Shown here in pieces: positions 1 through 11,117 of a DNA stretch of 64,000 nt (the stretch's first letter is position 1; every line of letters starts with the position of its first letter). Source of the DNA: Symsagittifera roscoffensis (taxonomy: Eukaryota; Xenacoelomorpha; Acoela; Convolutidae); assembly GCF_963678635.1 (NCBI RefSeq), contig NW_026971334.1, positions 62,001 through 126,000 of the forward strand, read 5' to 3'. The position numbers and the translations under genes are program-made. The notes beneath the pieces are model-generated. The model saw only the letters and a program-made list of their open reading frames with translations, searched no databases and had not been told where the DNA came from.

Positions 1-830
1 TACTCTCCTGTATTTTGACATAGGCCCGTCTACATAATCTTCTAGAACCTGTTTATTCAATCCTTTGCTGCTAAATTCGAACTTATCGGAGTTGTTGTCA
101 CAGCAGCAAAAAGTTTTGCTGCAAGAACATAGCATTTCTGTACATTTAAATTCCTCGTTAAAAAGTCCCGACTCCCGCGTATCATACTTTTCATGTGTAC
201 TGCAGCACGTTCGAGGAAAGAAATTAGATTTTGCATCTGCCTTAAAAGAGTCTCTGCAGTCATTTACCCTAATTTTTTCCCAAATATCTCTTTTTTTCTG
301 GTTGAATACAGTCATATAACTTTTCTGCAGCAAGTGCCAAACAAAGTTAGTCTGTATCCATCTCCAACTCTTCAAATTTATTTACGTCACAGAACTTGTC
401 AAAGAAGTTGTAGTAGAGTTCCAACATTCTCAGTTTGGCATACTGCAGTATGAAAAACTCAACAATGATGGGTTCTCTGTGTTCAAGTGAAGATTTCAGC
501 AATTCGACCTTAAATAAGTCTTTCTTAACTGTTTTCAGTCTTTTAAACAGTGGTTCATTGATTGCCTTATGAGTTTTTTCATCATTGAGATTATTTGTGT
601 GAGTGAAAGTGTGAGATGAAAGTGTCAATCTATCCATGATCTGATATCCACACGAGGAATTACCAAAAAGTTTCATTGTTTCTGCTAAAACTCCCGATAG
701 AAGGTTTTCATAAACTTCTTTTCTCGCATCAACCACTGAGGCAACCAAATTTTGAAACATTTCCGTGGAGTATACTGAAGAAAACTGTAAACTTTGGTGC
801 ATGTAGAGAAAATCCTTCCATATTTGGTAC
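1..830 (-). pseudogene. Polinton/Maverick-type family B DNA polymerase relic (partial)
   Basis: Read on the minus strand, this is the palm region of a protein-primed family B DNA polymerase of the Polinton/Maverick or viral type. Visible in order are a GNSSCGYQIMDR block near 660-620 (the NSxYG-like motif B), a long helix ending FFILQYAKLRMLELYYNFF near 470-400, and the metal-binding motif C region DTD near 350. A TAA directly after the DTD triplet replaces the usual serine of DTDS, so the catalytic motif is interrupted. Beyond that stop the same frame stays open to about position 1 through a cysteine-rich segment with RTCCSTHEKYD and CSKTFCCC, which is typical of this subfamily from memory. 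The gene continues off the left edge. Above about 830 I lose recognisable similarity. In a live element the enzyme would replicate the transposon DNA; this copy is dead. Confidence 0.72.
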
Positions 831-1030
831 TACTTCCATATATGAAATAGCAATGACTCATAATGCTTACTTCCATTTTCATTTACTCTCAAAATCATTC
901 TATCATTTCTCCTCATCTGATCAGATATTCAAACAGTCTAAAAAGATTTGGGAGATTCGTTTGGTTTTAGAAAACCAAAAAGGGCAACATTTACTTTGAA
1001 CCGTGCTTTCAACCATTAAAAATAATTGAT

Positions 1031-1426
1031 TTGGGACAAATTGAAAAGTCTCAACAAGTCTATTTTTGTGAAAAAGAACGAGAAGCAATTTCGGCAATCC
1101 GGAACACTGTTATTCATGAGGCTGAAGATCTTGGACTCGTGACTCTATTTGAAGCCAAATCTGGTAAAGAATCAACTATGCATCAAGAGGTCGACATCTG
1201 TAATAGAATATATGAAATAGCAACATACAACATGAGGAGGATGTGTGTCACAATCTTGAAGTACAAGTTGAACAAGCCACCCTACATTCAGATTCGAATC
1301 TTCGCTGCAAAGGAAAATGAAGACTTGAACCAAGTTGCAATTGTCAACTATACTTTGAATGAACTCAAAAAACTGTCCCAAATATTAGGAGACTTTGTGT
1401 TTCATGATAATTGTAAGCCCCAATAA
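1031..1426 (+). CDS. Hypothetical protein, possible 3' exon
   Basis: An open frame of 131 codons ends in TAA at 1424-1426. It has no ATG at its left end; the first in-frame ATG is about 50 codons in, at the peptide STMHQEVD. It could therefore be the last exon of a longer plus-strand gene or a fragment of a decayed element. The composition looks protein-like (helical and charged, with NYTLNELKKLSQ near the end), but I recognise no family. A CATTAAAG tract about 70 nt after the stop could serve as a poly(A) signal. It lies head to head with the polymerase relic, a layout compatible with Polinton cargo, but nothing proves that link. Confidence 0.35.
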   Translation: MGQIEKSQQVYFCEKEREAISAIRNTVIHEAEDLGLVTLFEAKSGKESTMHQEVDICNRIYEIATYNMRRMCVTILKYKLNKPPYIQIRIFAAKENEDLNQVAIVNYTLNELKKLSQILGDFVFHDNCKPQ

Positions 1427-2487
1427 GACTTTGTGTTGTTTTGTATGTTCGTTAATTATAATATTATTGCTTCAAAACTATTTTTTTTTCATTAAAGTGT
1501 ATATTTAGAGCTATAATATCTGGGAAAAGTCAGACAAAAAATTCAATTTTATCAAAATTGACATGAAAAACTGATCTATTATCAGTTAGTTTTTCAGTTA
1601 TTGCTTAAGAAATTAGCAAAAAACTCATTTAATTAGTAATTTTTTTCTAAATTTTGTCAATTTTTTTTCTTCTAAATTTTGGTAAATTTTGTCTTACTTG
1701 AACAAAATTACAAACAAGAAGGTAGTTGAAAACAAAATTAATTTTTTTTGAATTTCTGTTTTCATTTAGTTGTTTTCATTTTTGTGCCACCAAAACGATG
1801 GCAAAATTTTTGCTAAAAAAATGATAATTATAAGACAATTCGATTATTTCATGTTTCTTCGTTTATTTCATGTTTCTAACAAAAGGACAGTCTTCAGATT
1901 TTAAAATTGAACTTCTGCAAAAAACTACAAGAATGGTGGACAGATGACGTTGAAGGAGATTGTTTTAGTTTTAACTTGTATCAAAACACAGAAAGATCAC
2001 CAAATTTGTTAAAAAGATGGAGAGGAGATTACAAAAAAGAAGAGTACTGCCAGATTAATCAACAATGTTTTTTAGAAGAGTACACTCAGATTGAGTGGTC
2101 TATCAGTAAAAAAACAAAACATCGGAAGAGCCTATGAAACAAAAGACTCGATTTGTCAGAAAATCTTTCAATCGATTATTCAACTTTAAAAGACTTCCAG
2201 TTGTTTATACTACAATATACCAAAAAGAAAACAATAAAAATGTAAATCTTGGTAATTTCTTTTTAGGTTGGAAATAGAACAAATCAATAAAGTTTTGATC
2301 AAAGTGACAAAATTTGAATTGAGTATTGAACAATAACCTAAAGCAGACAAAAAAATTACTTATCTCACTATGGTGTCAAATTCATATGTTAGTTACGTCA
2401 GAAAAATTCAATAAAATTGACTGATTGGGAAGTTTCTTAAACATAGTTTTGTTCTGACCAATAATATGTTGAAATCTGTGAATAATT
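1427..2487. other. AT-rich spacer, no supported gene
   Basis: Long A and T runs dominate. A 76-codon plus-strand frame at 1907-2137 lacks an ATG at its left edge and resembles nothing I know, so I do not call it. No RNA gene or repeat was noticed. Confidence 0.6.
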
Positions 2488-2722
2488 CATTCTGATTGGT
2501 TAATACCTCAAATGTAACTGTGAAGGATTGCTCAATTCTGCTTGTTTGATATCGAAAAGATAAAAGTTTCCTTATAAATAAAGCTGGATTCTGATTGATT
2601 GATATCAAAAAAAAGATAAACAATTCCTTGCAAGTAATGCTCAATTCTGATTGGTTGATATTAAAAAAGATAAAAATTTCCTTAAGTAGTTCTCGATTTT
2701 GATTGATTGATATTAGAACTTT
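2488..2722. repeat. Degenerate ~54-bp tandem repeat
   Basis: About four to five diverged copies of one unit follow each other. Each begins with a variant of ATTCTGATTGGTTGATAT, continues with an A-rich part (AAAAAGATAAA) and ends in TTTCCTT plus CTC. Copies start near 2488, 2535, 2590, 2644 and 2695. The divergence suggests an old array. No coding potential is apparent. Confidence 0.6.
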
Positions 2723-2932
2723 TAAAAACTGCATGGTTAGATTTGATGATTATATCATCTTGGCAAAAACGGATGATATCCATTCTGATTTTCTTTCACG
2801 TTACAAACAATTGGTTCAAAAATTTGCTGTTTTAATTTAATTTTATTTATTTTTTGAAGCTACTCAACTCTTTTCATTAGAAAACTTTAAGACATTCTAA
2901 ATCTACCATTTACTATCAAACCCTTTCGTGAG

Positions 2933-3217
2933 ATGCAGTCACTGAATATAAACGAAAGTGTTGCTTGTTTTGAAGCTGGCAGAGAATACACACGTAAAGA
3001 TGCATCAAGAAATCGTAGAACCTGTGGTGTTTTGAAGTGTTCGAACTGTAACTTTTATACATATAGCAGCGACGAACTCACTAATCAATTCCAGAACAAG
3101 CATTCCTCTTGTCAACATAATATTAAATTACGTGCTCAGCAGTCTCCAAACACACTCCAAGAGAAGTTAAAGTTATTATATATTTTAAAAAAACATACAA
3201 ATCTCTATGAATATTAG
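2933..3217 (+). CDS. Small zinc-finger-like protein, probably Polinton-associated relic
   Basis: A 94-codon frame starts with ATG. Residues about 36-62 contain CSNCNFYTY followed by NKHSSCQHN, giving two cysteines separated by two residues and a later histidine and cysteine, a plausible single zinc-binding finger. The N-terminal part is basic (GREYTRKDASRNRRTCG). Small proteins of this style occur in Polinton-type elements from memory, and a polymerase relic of that class lies 2 kb to the left, so it may be cargo of the same dead element. A decayed echo of its start (GTTTTGAAGC followed by a similar stretch) recurs at 3627-3650. The function could be nucleic-acid binding. It could also be a fragment of an unrelated C2H2 gene. 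Confidence 0.4.
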   Translation: MQSLNINESVACFEAGREYTRKDASRNRRTCGVLKCSNCNFYTYSSDELTNQFQNKHSSCQHNIKLRAQQSPNTLQEKLKLLYILKKHTNLYEY

Positions 3218-6200
3218 TTTTGACTGAACTTAAAATTCAATGAATGTAAATTTGAAAAATATTGCTAAAACTATGATTTTTTCATCACAATTCATGATCT
3301 ATTATTTATCTTTTTATTCAAAGGCTCTGATTGACGATAAAACCGGCAACAATCGAGTTCAAATTTTTGTGAAATTTTCAATGGAAATGGATCCTAAAAT
3401 CTTCAATCTACAGTAAAAACTCAATTGGTTGCAAGCTTGAGGAGTTTCTGTTGCAATGGTTTTTTGTGGAAGAACATGAATTACGCCAATAAGTGTTTAA
3501 GAATTTGTTGAAAAGTTTTAAAAAAATTTTTATTTATGAAACATCGACTAATTGAAATGTTTTATCTTGTTAGCATTTAAAAGACTTCCTTGTTAAGTGC
3601 TTGTTGAAGTGTTCATAGAGTATTGCGTTTTGAAGCAGGTAATAAAAGGAGTTATGGTTTTTCTCTGTTTTTTTTGACAGTTTTAGGAAAAAAAAATTGC
3701 GAACTGACCCCGAAAAGACAATATTTTCCAGACAATAATATAAATTTCAACCATAGTTCTATGAAAAAATTTAGTTTGAAACAGCAACACACAGTTATCA
3801 GGTTGAGAAAATCATGTGAAGATTTTTAACAAAAGATTTATGGTTTTAAGTTTGCATCGGATCATTGAACAATCGTTGAAATGATAAAATTTTTCATCTA
3901 AATTTCAGTTTTTTAAGTAAATTTTTGTTGAAATTGGATAAAGTTGGAAGATATCAGATTCTCAAAGATTTATTTTTATGTGTAGTTTACTGAATTAATT
4001 GTTATCTTTTGATTTATTAGTTAATTTTATATAAAAATTCGAATGTTTTGAGGCTAAATTCTTTTGAAGAAAGCTCCACACTGACATCTTCTGGAAGATG
4101 CTACAGGAATCATGAATCAAAAAAATTGCTTTCAAGATCTGCTTTTTAATATTTTGAAGAAAAACAAAAACAAATGATGAAGAAAGATTTGTAGCGAAAA
4201 TAATATGGAGCTGGCTAAAAATTTCTAAAAAAAAACTTAAGCAAGACCAGATGTAAGATCTTTTTAGTAAAAGTTTTTGTTCTGGTTAGCTTCAATTATT
4301 TTCAATTAGAAAAATAAGATAGAATTTTAGCTCTTTGCGCATTAATTTTCAATCATTAATTTGTTCAGTTGTCCCTTAACTTTTCTTTAATATCGATTTT
4401 TTTTGTAACGCACTCTTAGATTCCCTTGCGTTTTTAAGGAAATTTTCAGATTATAACCAAAAGAGCTGCTTTTAATTTGTTCTACAAACTCAAAGTAAAA
4501 ATACACCTTCAGGTTCTCAATTTTCACTTGTGCTTTCGTTGCTTTAACTAGCCCCGATTCTTGCTCAATTGGACATTTTGGAGAAAAAATTCGACAAAAA
4601 TCGTGAATTAAAAGCAATTTAATATATGTTTTACAAAACTAGTGGTAGTTAATGATCTCAAAAGTTGTGTTTTTGCTTCAATAGGTCACTGCAGCAACTG
4701 AACAAGGGAAGTCAAAGGAAAATAAGTACAAATTTCATCGTAATAATCAGACAAAATCAATTCTAACTTCATCACCGCCAGCAAATTGCTCATTCAATTG
4801 ATACTGTTTTCTTCCTAAATTCTCCAGTTCTGACCTAATTTTCTTGCAGGGTGTGTTCAATAGCGAAATCATGTTTTAAGAAGAAAACAAGAATAACCTT
4901 AAAACATAAAACATTTCTACAAACAAATCATGAAAATTATGTTTTAAAAGCAACAGGGAGATAATCATCAGTAATGAAGAAGATTTTGTTGAATTTAATC
5001 TAACATCTAATACACTTTTTGAAAAAATTTATCTCAGTTTTAGTCAATGTTATCAGTAATTTGTTCAGTTTTTAACATTGATCGGAAAATTTTTTTATCA
5101 ACGTGAAAAACTTCTCAGAAGTTGTAATTTTTGTACAAATCTGGGTTACTCATTGAGAAAAAAACTGAGAAGGAGTTGAGTAACGGAGTTTCCTGTAGAA
5201 TTTTTTTTTAAAATAACGTTTATTATTCATCTGAACTGAGACTCTTTTTTATATTCTCCCTGAACTGGACAAAAGTTTGAAAATGGTAAAAAGTTTGATT
5301 AATTTTTACCTTAATTTTTAAAAAATTACAATTATTTTTACTGTTTCAATAATGATTTTGCTATTATGAGTTTTCTCTTTAGTTTGAGAGCATCAGATAA
5401 TCCGCTTTTTGGCTCAAATCGTGGTACATTTTATTGTATTTCTTTAATTTGATAAAAAAATTTTGAAGAAATCCTTTTTTTTATTCCAAATTTTGTATCA
5501 TTGTCCAAACATGATGCCAATTAAAATACGTTTTGAGCTCAATTTCAAACACTGTACGTGAGTATATTTTTTTTCCGTTAGATCAGAAGCAAAAAAAATT
5601 TAGCCAAAACTATGAGATTTTTGCAAATTTTTTCCAAATATTTGAAAATTTTGCAATTTTTCCTCAAAGTTTCAGTAGGTTTGAAGCCATTATGATCTTT
5701 CCCGCTGATATTAAAAACTAGAAATGACCGAAATTGTGGAAAAATCCATATAATTTTTTCTTTCAAACTTTTGTATCATTGTCTCAACATTATTCCATTA
5801 AAATACAACTTGGACCTATTTTTAAACTCTGTATGTAATGTAACGACGAATTTTTTTAATTAGATCAGATGCAAGAAAAGTTTAATCAAAACCTAAGATT
5901 TCTGCATTTTTTTCCCAAACTTTGAAAACTTGAATGTTTTCATTTTTTTTTCAAAAACATCAATTTTTTTGAAGTTTCAATTTGTTTCAGCATAGTTTCA
6001 GGTAGATGAAAAATATGATTATCCAATAAATTATTCAATAGACCAAATTATAACAATTTTTATCGTAATTTGAAAGTTTTTTAGAAAAAAAGTTTTGATA
6101 AAAATTCTAAGTTTTTGCCCAAAAACTCTTGCCATTGACTTACCATGAACAAAAAAACTAAAAACAAAACCTGCATTCCACAATTTACACGTAATTAACC

Positions 6201-6378
6201 AGTGATATTCAACAATTAGATTACGCGCGCCAAAATTTTTGCGAACAAATTAGACATATCGAAACAAAATCCAAAAAATATTTCGTTTTTCTTACCATCA
6301 CACAAACCATGAAACCTTACCATTGGTATTCCCTATCTTAATACATTGTAGACTCTAAACCCAATCTTAATAGATTGC
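3218..6378. other. AT-rich spacer with one diverged duplication, no supported gene
   Basis: Short frames at 3623-3829, 4387-4617 and 5533-5721 are low-complexity or lack starts. Apart from the tandem duplication at 5487-5960, listed separately, I see no gene, RNA or mobile-element boundary. Confidence 0.55.
5487..5960. repeat. Diverged tandem duplication, ~275-bp period
   Basis: The segment from 5490 (TTTTGTATCATTGTCCAAACAT, then ATTAAAATAC and TTAGATCAGA) recurs from 5767 (TTTTGTATCATTGTCTCAACAT, then ATTAAAATAC and TTAGATCAGA). The order of the landmarks is the same and many substitutions separate them. It is non-coding. Confidence 0.55.
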
Positions 6379-6642
6379 ATGGCTGACCGGAAAACTATAA
6401 CTTATTTTAAAACATGGGGTCAGCCATGCTCCCCAACAGATCAGCTCCAACACTACTACCCTCTCAATGATCCGAAAAACAAAACGCTTGTTTTAAAAAT
6501 CAAGGACGAGATTCGAGGGGACCTAATAACAAAGTTTATATCCCTCAATTCCAAGCCTAATTCCATTTTGTCCACAGGTAATCACTTTTATCTGCATTTT
6601 TTGAACACGGATTTTTGTTATATTTTTCCCAATGGGCGATGA
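6379..6642 (+). CDS. Possible first exon of a small gene (low confidence)
   Basis: An ATG-initiated frame encodes a protein-like sequence (MADRKTITYFKTWGQ, later KDEIRGDLITKFISLN) up to about 6578. There CCACAG/GTAATC could be a 5' splice donor. After that point the frame becomes AT-rich and less protein-like. A matching acceptor, CCTTTCAG, lies at 6772-6779. The acidic C-terminal end at 7030-7099 (WDIADLKANLSDEEDS then TGA) could be the last part of the same gene. No family is recognised; the gene model is an inference. Confidence 0.28.
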   Translation: MADRKTITYFKTWGQPCSPTDQLQHYYPLNDPKNKTLVLKIKDEIRGDLITKFISLNSKPNSILSTGNHFYLHFLNTDFCYIFPNGR

Positions 6643-6832
6643 TTATTTTTTACATTTTTTGTGACAAAAATAACGCGAAATTTTACTCGGTGAATTTTTT
6701 TTGTGATGCTCGATTTTTGATTTTTTGGGAGTTTTTCTAAAAATGGTTGATTCTTAAGGTCACTTTTGACCTTTCAGTTTATTATTGGGGTCAGATGCAA
6801 GAAGTTTCAACCCATTTTTAGAATTGTCAAAA

Positions 6833-6930
6833 GTAGTCAACATCATTTTCTGGATGATCCCAATCAACATGTGTAATTGTCAACTGCTACACACGTTGAT
6901 TGGGATCATCCAGAAAATGATGTTGACTAC
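6833..6930. repeat. Perfect inverted repeat, 36-bp arms, 26-bp loop
   Basis: Bases 6833-6868 are the exact reverse complement of 6895-6930. The arm begins GTAGTCAACATCATTTTC and ends CCCAATCAAC. The right arm corresponds to the coding-like sequence repeated at 7690 and 8180, so the left arm looks like an inverted copy of it. The absence of mismatches points to recent origin or ongoing correction. Confidence 0.9.
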
Positions 6931-8990
6931 TCTGAGGATAGTTTCGCTGTTGATATTACACCAACAGATCGTTCGCTTCTGCAACAGATGGACCAGGTTA
7001 ATAGCAGTTGACAAATCCAGAATTCGTTCTGAAAGTGATATAGATAGCTGGGACATCGCCGATCTGAAGGCCAATCTTTCCGACGAGGAGGATTCGTGAT
7101 TCTCCGTTTTTCAATAAACAAGTAGTTGAAGAAAAAGAAACTAAAAAGGACAAACCGATTAGAACATAAAAAAAACACACATAAGATTTTCTATAGTGAA
7201 TGAAATTCAGTGTTTTAATAGAAGATTTGTGTGCAGATAAAGTTTGAAGAATTGAGCAAACATGAAATAGCGCAATATAACAAATCAGTTGTTATTGGAG
7301 CGAAGATTTAACAAATCTTTGCAGCACCAAACATGTAAACACAACTTTCAGTGGGAAGACTGAACAAAATATCGAAACTTTACATGAAGACTTTTTTTGT
7401 TAATCAAAACATGGTGCCAATTAAGATTTTCACATGGTGACCATTGGTCGTCAGATAAAACATGTTACAATTATGATCTATACCTAATGGTCATCCATGG
7501 TTGACTACCCGCCAATCATAGTTTTTAATATGCATACTACCTGCACAAACGATACCAACAAACTTCGAAAAATTTGCTTGTAGCGTTTTTATAGATAGCA
7601 TCCTTGCAAAAAAAATCATTTTAAACCACAAACATATAGTCTCAAGCTGTTTGAGAAGGGATGTCGGAAGAATTCACTAACACTCAAAACATTGATTGGG
7701 ATCATCCGGAAATTGATGATGACAACTCTGAGGATAGTTTACTGTTGAAAATACACAAACATATTGTTCGCTTCAGCAAGTGATGGACCGGGTCATTAGC
7801 AGTTGACGAACTGCAGACCCCAGTCTGATTGAGGCAGCAGAAACGAACAAAAAAGGTATAGATAGTAGGGATATCGGCAATCTGGAGGCCGATACTTCCG
7901 ACGAGGACAATTTGTGATTGTTCGGCGATTCTTGGTCGTCAGATAAAACATGTTACAATTATGATCTATACCTAATGGTTATCCATGGATGACGACCCGC
8001 CTATCGTAGTTTATAATATGCATACTACCTGCACAATCGATACCAAAAAACCTCAAAAAATCGTTTGTAGGATTTTTACAGATAGCATCCTTGCAAAAAA
8101 ATCATTTCAAACCAAAAGTATATATTCTCAAGCTGTTTGAGGAGGGATGTCGGAAGAATTCACCAACATTCAAAAATTGATAGTCATCATCCGGAAACTG
8201 ATGATGACTACTCTAAGGATAGTTTACTGTTGAAAATACACAAACATATCGTTCGCTTCAACAAGTGATGGACCGGGTCTTTAGCAGTTGACAAACTCCA
8301 GACCCCGGTCTGATTATTGCAGCAGAAACCAACAAAAAAGATATAGATAGAGGGGATATCGGCGATCTGGAGGCCGATAATTCCGACGAGGACAATTCGT
8401 GATTCTTCGGCGACTCGTTTTTTGATTTTGAAGCAGATGAAGCAATTGAAACAAGTTCAAAAAAAACGGCAAACAGATTAAAACACACAGAAAACCACAT
8501 TAAAGTTTGTATAGTGAACGAAACTCATTGATTTATTAAGAGATTTGTGTGTACATAAAATTGAATTGTTGAGCAATTAGAAAATACCGCAGTGAAATAT
8601 ACAATTGTTATTCGAACGAAGTTTTAGCAAATCTTTTCCAGCATCAAACTTGTAAACACAACTTTCAGCGGGAAAACTCAATTAATTATCGAAATGTTAC
8701 ATGAGGACTATTTTTGTAAAAAAAAATACATGGTGACACATAAGACTTTTACATGGTGACGATTGGTCGTCAGATAATACAGGGTGACAATCATGATTGT
8801 TACCTAATGGTCATCTATGAATGACTACCTCCCTCCCCATCATGGTGTACTTTAAGCATACTACCTGCAAAAACGATACCAAAAAAAGTCTGGAAAAATT
8901 CATATGCAGATTTTTTTCAGATATTAACTTTGCAAAAAGTTAATTTAGACCAAAACCAGATAATCTAAAGCTGTTTGAGAGCCTGATGAC
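6895..8990. repeat. Diverged tandem segmental copies carrying an acidic coding-like segment
   Basis: A coding-like block (peptide start DWDHPE, acidic end DIxxLEADxSDED) occurs three times: 6895-7099, 7690-7918 and 8175-8401. The intervening sequence is also repeated. The part with TTGGTCGTCAGATAA and GCATACTACCTGCA recurs at 7444, 7930 and 8764. The tail starting with GATTCT at 7099 and ending before 7440 recurs at 8401-8757. All three coding-like blocks hold an in-frame TGA after a serine pair, at 7009, 7804 and 8289. The first block also has a frame change after that point. These look like decaying copies of a small gene with an acidic C-terminus. Confidence 0.6.
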
Positions 8991-9029
8991 TGGCCTTGAT
9001 AGCTCAAAAACATCAAACAATTTTTTTGG

Positions 9030-10490
9030 TCTCAAACTGAAAACGCATCTGGTTTTAATTTTTTTCCAAATTTTGGAGGTGATATTTATTTTTTTTTTGA
9101 GAAAAACGAATTAACAAGCTTCAATATTAGAAATATGTCTCTCGTTTCCCAATTGGAGATTGACCTTCGTGTGCCTTTAAAAACATTTAGCCAATTTTGC
9201 TCCCGCTTTTCGAAACTGTCGATTTGTGCAAATGGTATCAAATTCTTAAAAAAAGTTAAGTTTTAAAAAAAACTAGTTAAATTTTCAGCTGCAAGCCAGG
9301 TATTACTGTTTCTTTTGGGATTAGTTGCTATCATAAACTCACTACTCTAAATTTGTTGATAACTGAATGTTTCATTTGGCCATTTTTTTTATCTTTCTTT
9401 CTTTGTAGTGACGATTTTGTCGTCGACCGCCAAAAAAAAGTGCTCATATTTTTGGGACCAAGTGCAGGCCTTCCCAAGGCGGCCCTCTATACAATCAGCA
9501 AACTCTTCTATCAAGCTGCACTTTGAAAACACACATATACTGGATTGTTATGCTGATTGCACCTGTTTTACTGTTTTGAAAGCAAAAAAAATCCGACCAC
9601 AAATTCAAATTTTTGTTGAAATTAAGCTTAAATTCGATTTTGTTTCGACCAACTCTACTTTATGTTTCGACTTTGAGTTAGACTGTGATGTAATTTTTAT
9701 TTCAATTTTATGTTTTGACCTTTTAATAGATTTTGTTTTTGCTTTTATGTTTCGACCATATCGACTATATGTTTCGACTTTGCGTTCAACTTTTGTTTTG
9801 ACTTGGTGTTCGACTTTGTTGAGACCGACTCGACTTTAAGTTTTGACTTTGAGTTTGACTAGAGGGCCTTCTCATTTATGGATTTTCGATCAAACTCTGA
9901 CATGTGTTCGACCCACCTCAACCGAAACGTAAATCGCCCACCTCCAGGTTTTTTTGCTTTCTCAGTGAAAACGCATCTGATTTATTTTTTTCCCAAATTT
10001 GGAGATTAAAATTTAAGTTTTCTGACGAAAGATCATATTTTTCTCTATCATTCAGATATGGAGACAGGCTTTTTTGAGTCTTTATTTTCATTAAATTTTA
10101 GAGTTTTGTTTATAAGTCTTTGATACAGCCGATTCGTGGAAATGATACCAAAAAGTCTTAGCTCCAAGTTGAGTCAAATTAATTATTTTTACATAACTGT
10201 TTTAATAAGAAAACGACTGATATTTGAATGATGACTGAATGTTTTTTTTTTGATTGCGTTTCAAACTTTCTGTTTTTTTTGTGGTGACGACTTTCTCTCA
10301 ATTTTGTGGTGACGAAATTTAGCTAAAGTTTTTGGCAGGCGATCCTGCATTTTTCGTGGCGGTCCTTTATATGAGAAGCAATTATGCTGGTCTAGCCAAC
10401 TGTACATTAAAATTATATTTATTCTGGGTTTTTTGCTATTGGCAACTGTTTTACACTTTTGCAAGCAAAAAACTCGAGAAATTCAAAGTA
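9030..10490. repeat. Diverged tandem duplication (~900-bp period) with low-complexity insert
   Basis: Landmarks at 9038 (GAAAACGCATCTG), 9365 (TGAATGTTTCAT), 9408 (GTGACGATTTTGTCG) and 9480 (GCGGCCCTCTATA) recur in the same order at 9966 (GAAAACGCATCTG), 10227 (TGAATGTTTTTT), 10282 (GTGACGACTTTCTC) and 10360 (GCGGTCCTTTATA). Between them, 9640-9860 is a low-complexity stretch of TTTCGACTTTG-like words. The 143-codon frame at 9408-9839 runs through this and is not called a gene. Confidence 0.5.
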
Positions 10491-10575
10491 AAACCAAAAT
10501 AATTTTAGTTTTAAAGTATCACTTGCTGTTTGTACTTCAATGTTTCTGTTTACTTGATGGCTGCTCTTGATTTGT

Positions 10576-10874
10576 AGCAAGATTTGAGCGAATTGAGCGG
10601 TTCTTTCAGGCGATTGCGCTCAAAATCTTGCTTCATAATAAACGTTTTGGACGGTTTTTGAGCGGCTTATCCAATAATCCGCTCAGAAACCGCACAAGAT
10701 TTCAGCGTTTTTGAGCGGTTTTTCTTGTTGAACTGCTCAAAAAACCTTTAATTCGTGCTCGGTTTTTGACCGTTTTTCTTTTGATAAACCGCTCAAAAAC
10801 CGCTGATTATGATGCAAGATTTTGACGCAATCGTCTAAACAAAACGCTCAAACCGCTCAAATCTTGCTTCAAAA
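10576..10874. mobile_element. Palindromic non-autonomous DNA element (MITE-like)
   Basis: The ends are imperfect inverted repeats of about 60 bp. The left end reads GCAAGATTTGAGCG and later GGCGATTGCG. The right end read in reverse gives GCAAGATTTGAGCGG and later GACGATTGCG. The interior is filled with further inverted copies of a TGAGCGGTTTTT word. No ORF lies inside. The structure fits a foldback or MITE-type element; I could not define a target-site duplication. Confidence 0.6.
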
Positions 10875-11031
10875 TTAGGTGAATAGTCTCGACTCAGGAG
10901 GCGCTCCTAGTCCATTTGGTGTCCTCCACTACTTACGCTTATAAAAACTAAAAACGACGCAGTTTTCAAAAACAAAATGTGGTCGGAACCAACGGTGCTT
11001 GTTACGCCAGAGACGATGTTACTATAAATTT

Positions 11032-11037
11032 TTTATT
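11032..11037 (-). promoter_or_regulatory. Candidate poly(A) signal AATAAA
   Basis: On the minus strand AATAAA occurs about 80 nt after the stop codon of the gene ending at 11118, which is the right place for its 3' end. Confidence 0.5.
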
Positions 11038-11117
11038 CAGTTGTTAGCAATTAAATTTCTTATATCAGTTTCACCAGCAAATTAGAAGCTTCAATATGGT
11101 TCATTTTTGAAATGTTT

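Noticed and set aside
9408-9839. 143-codon plus-strand ORF
   Set aside because: Much of it is low-complexity TTTCGACTTT-type sequence inside a diverged duplication; no protein-family likeness.
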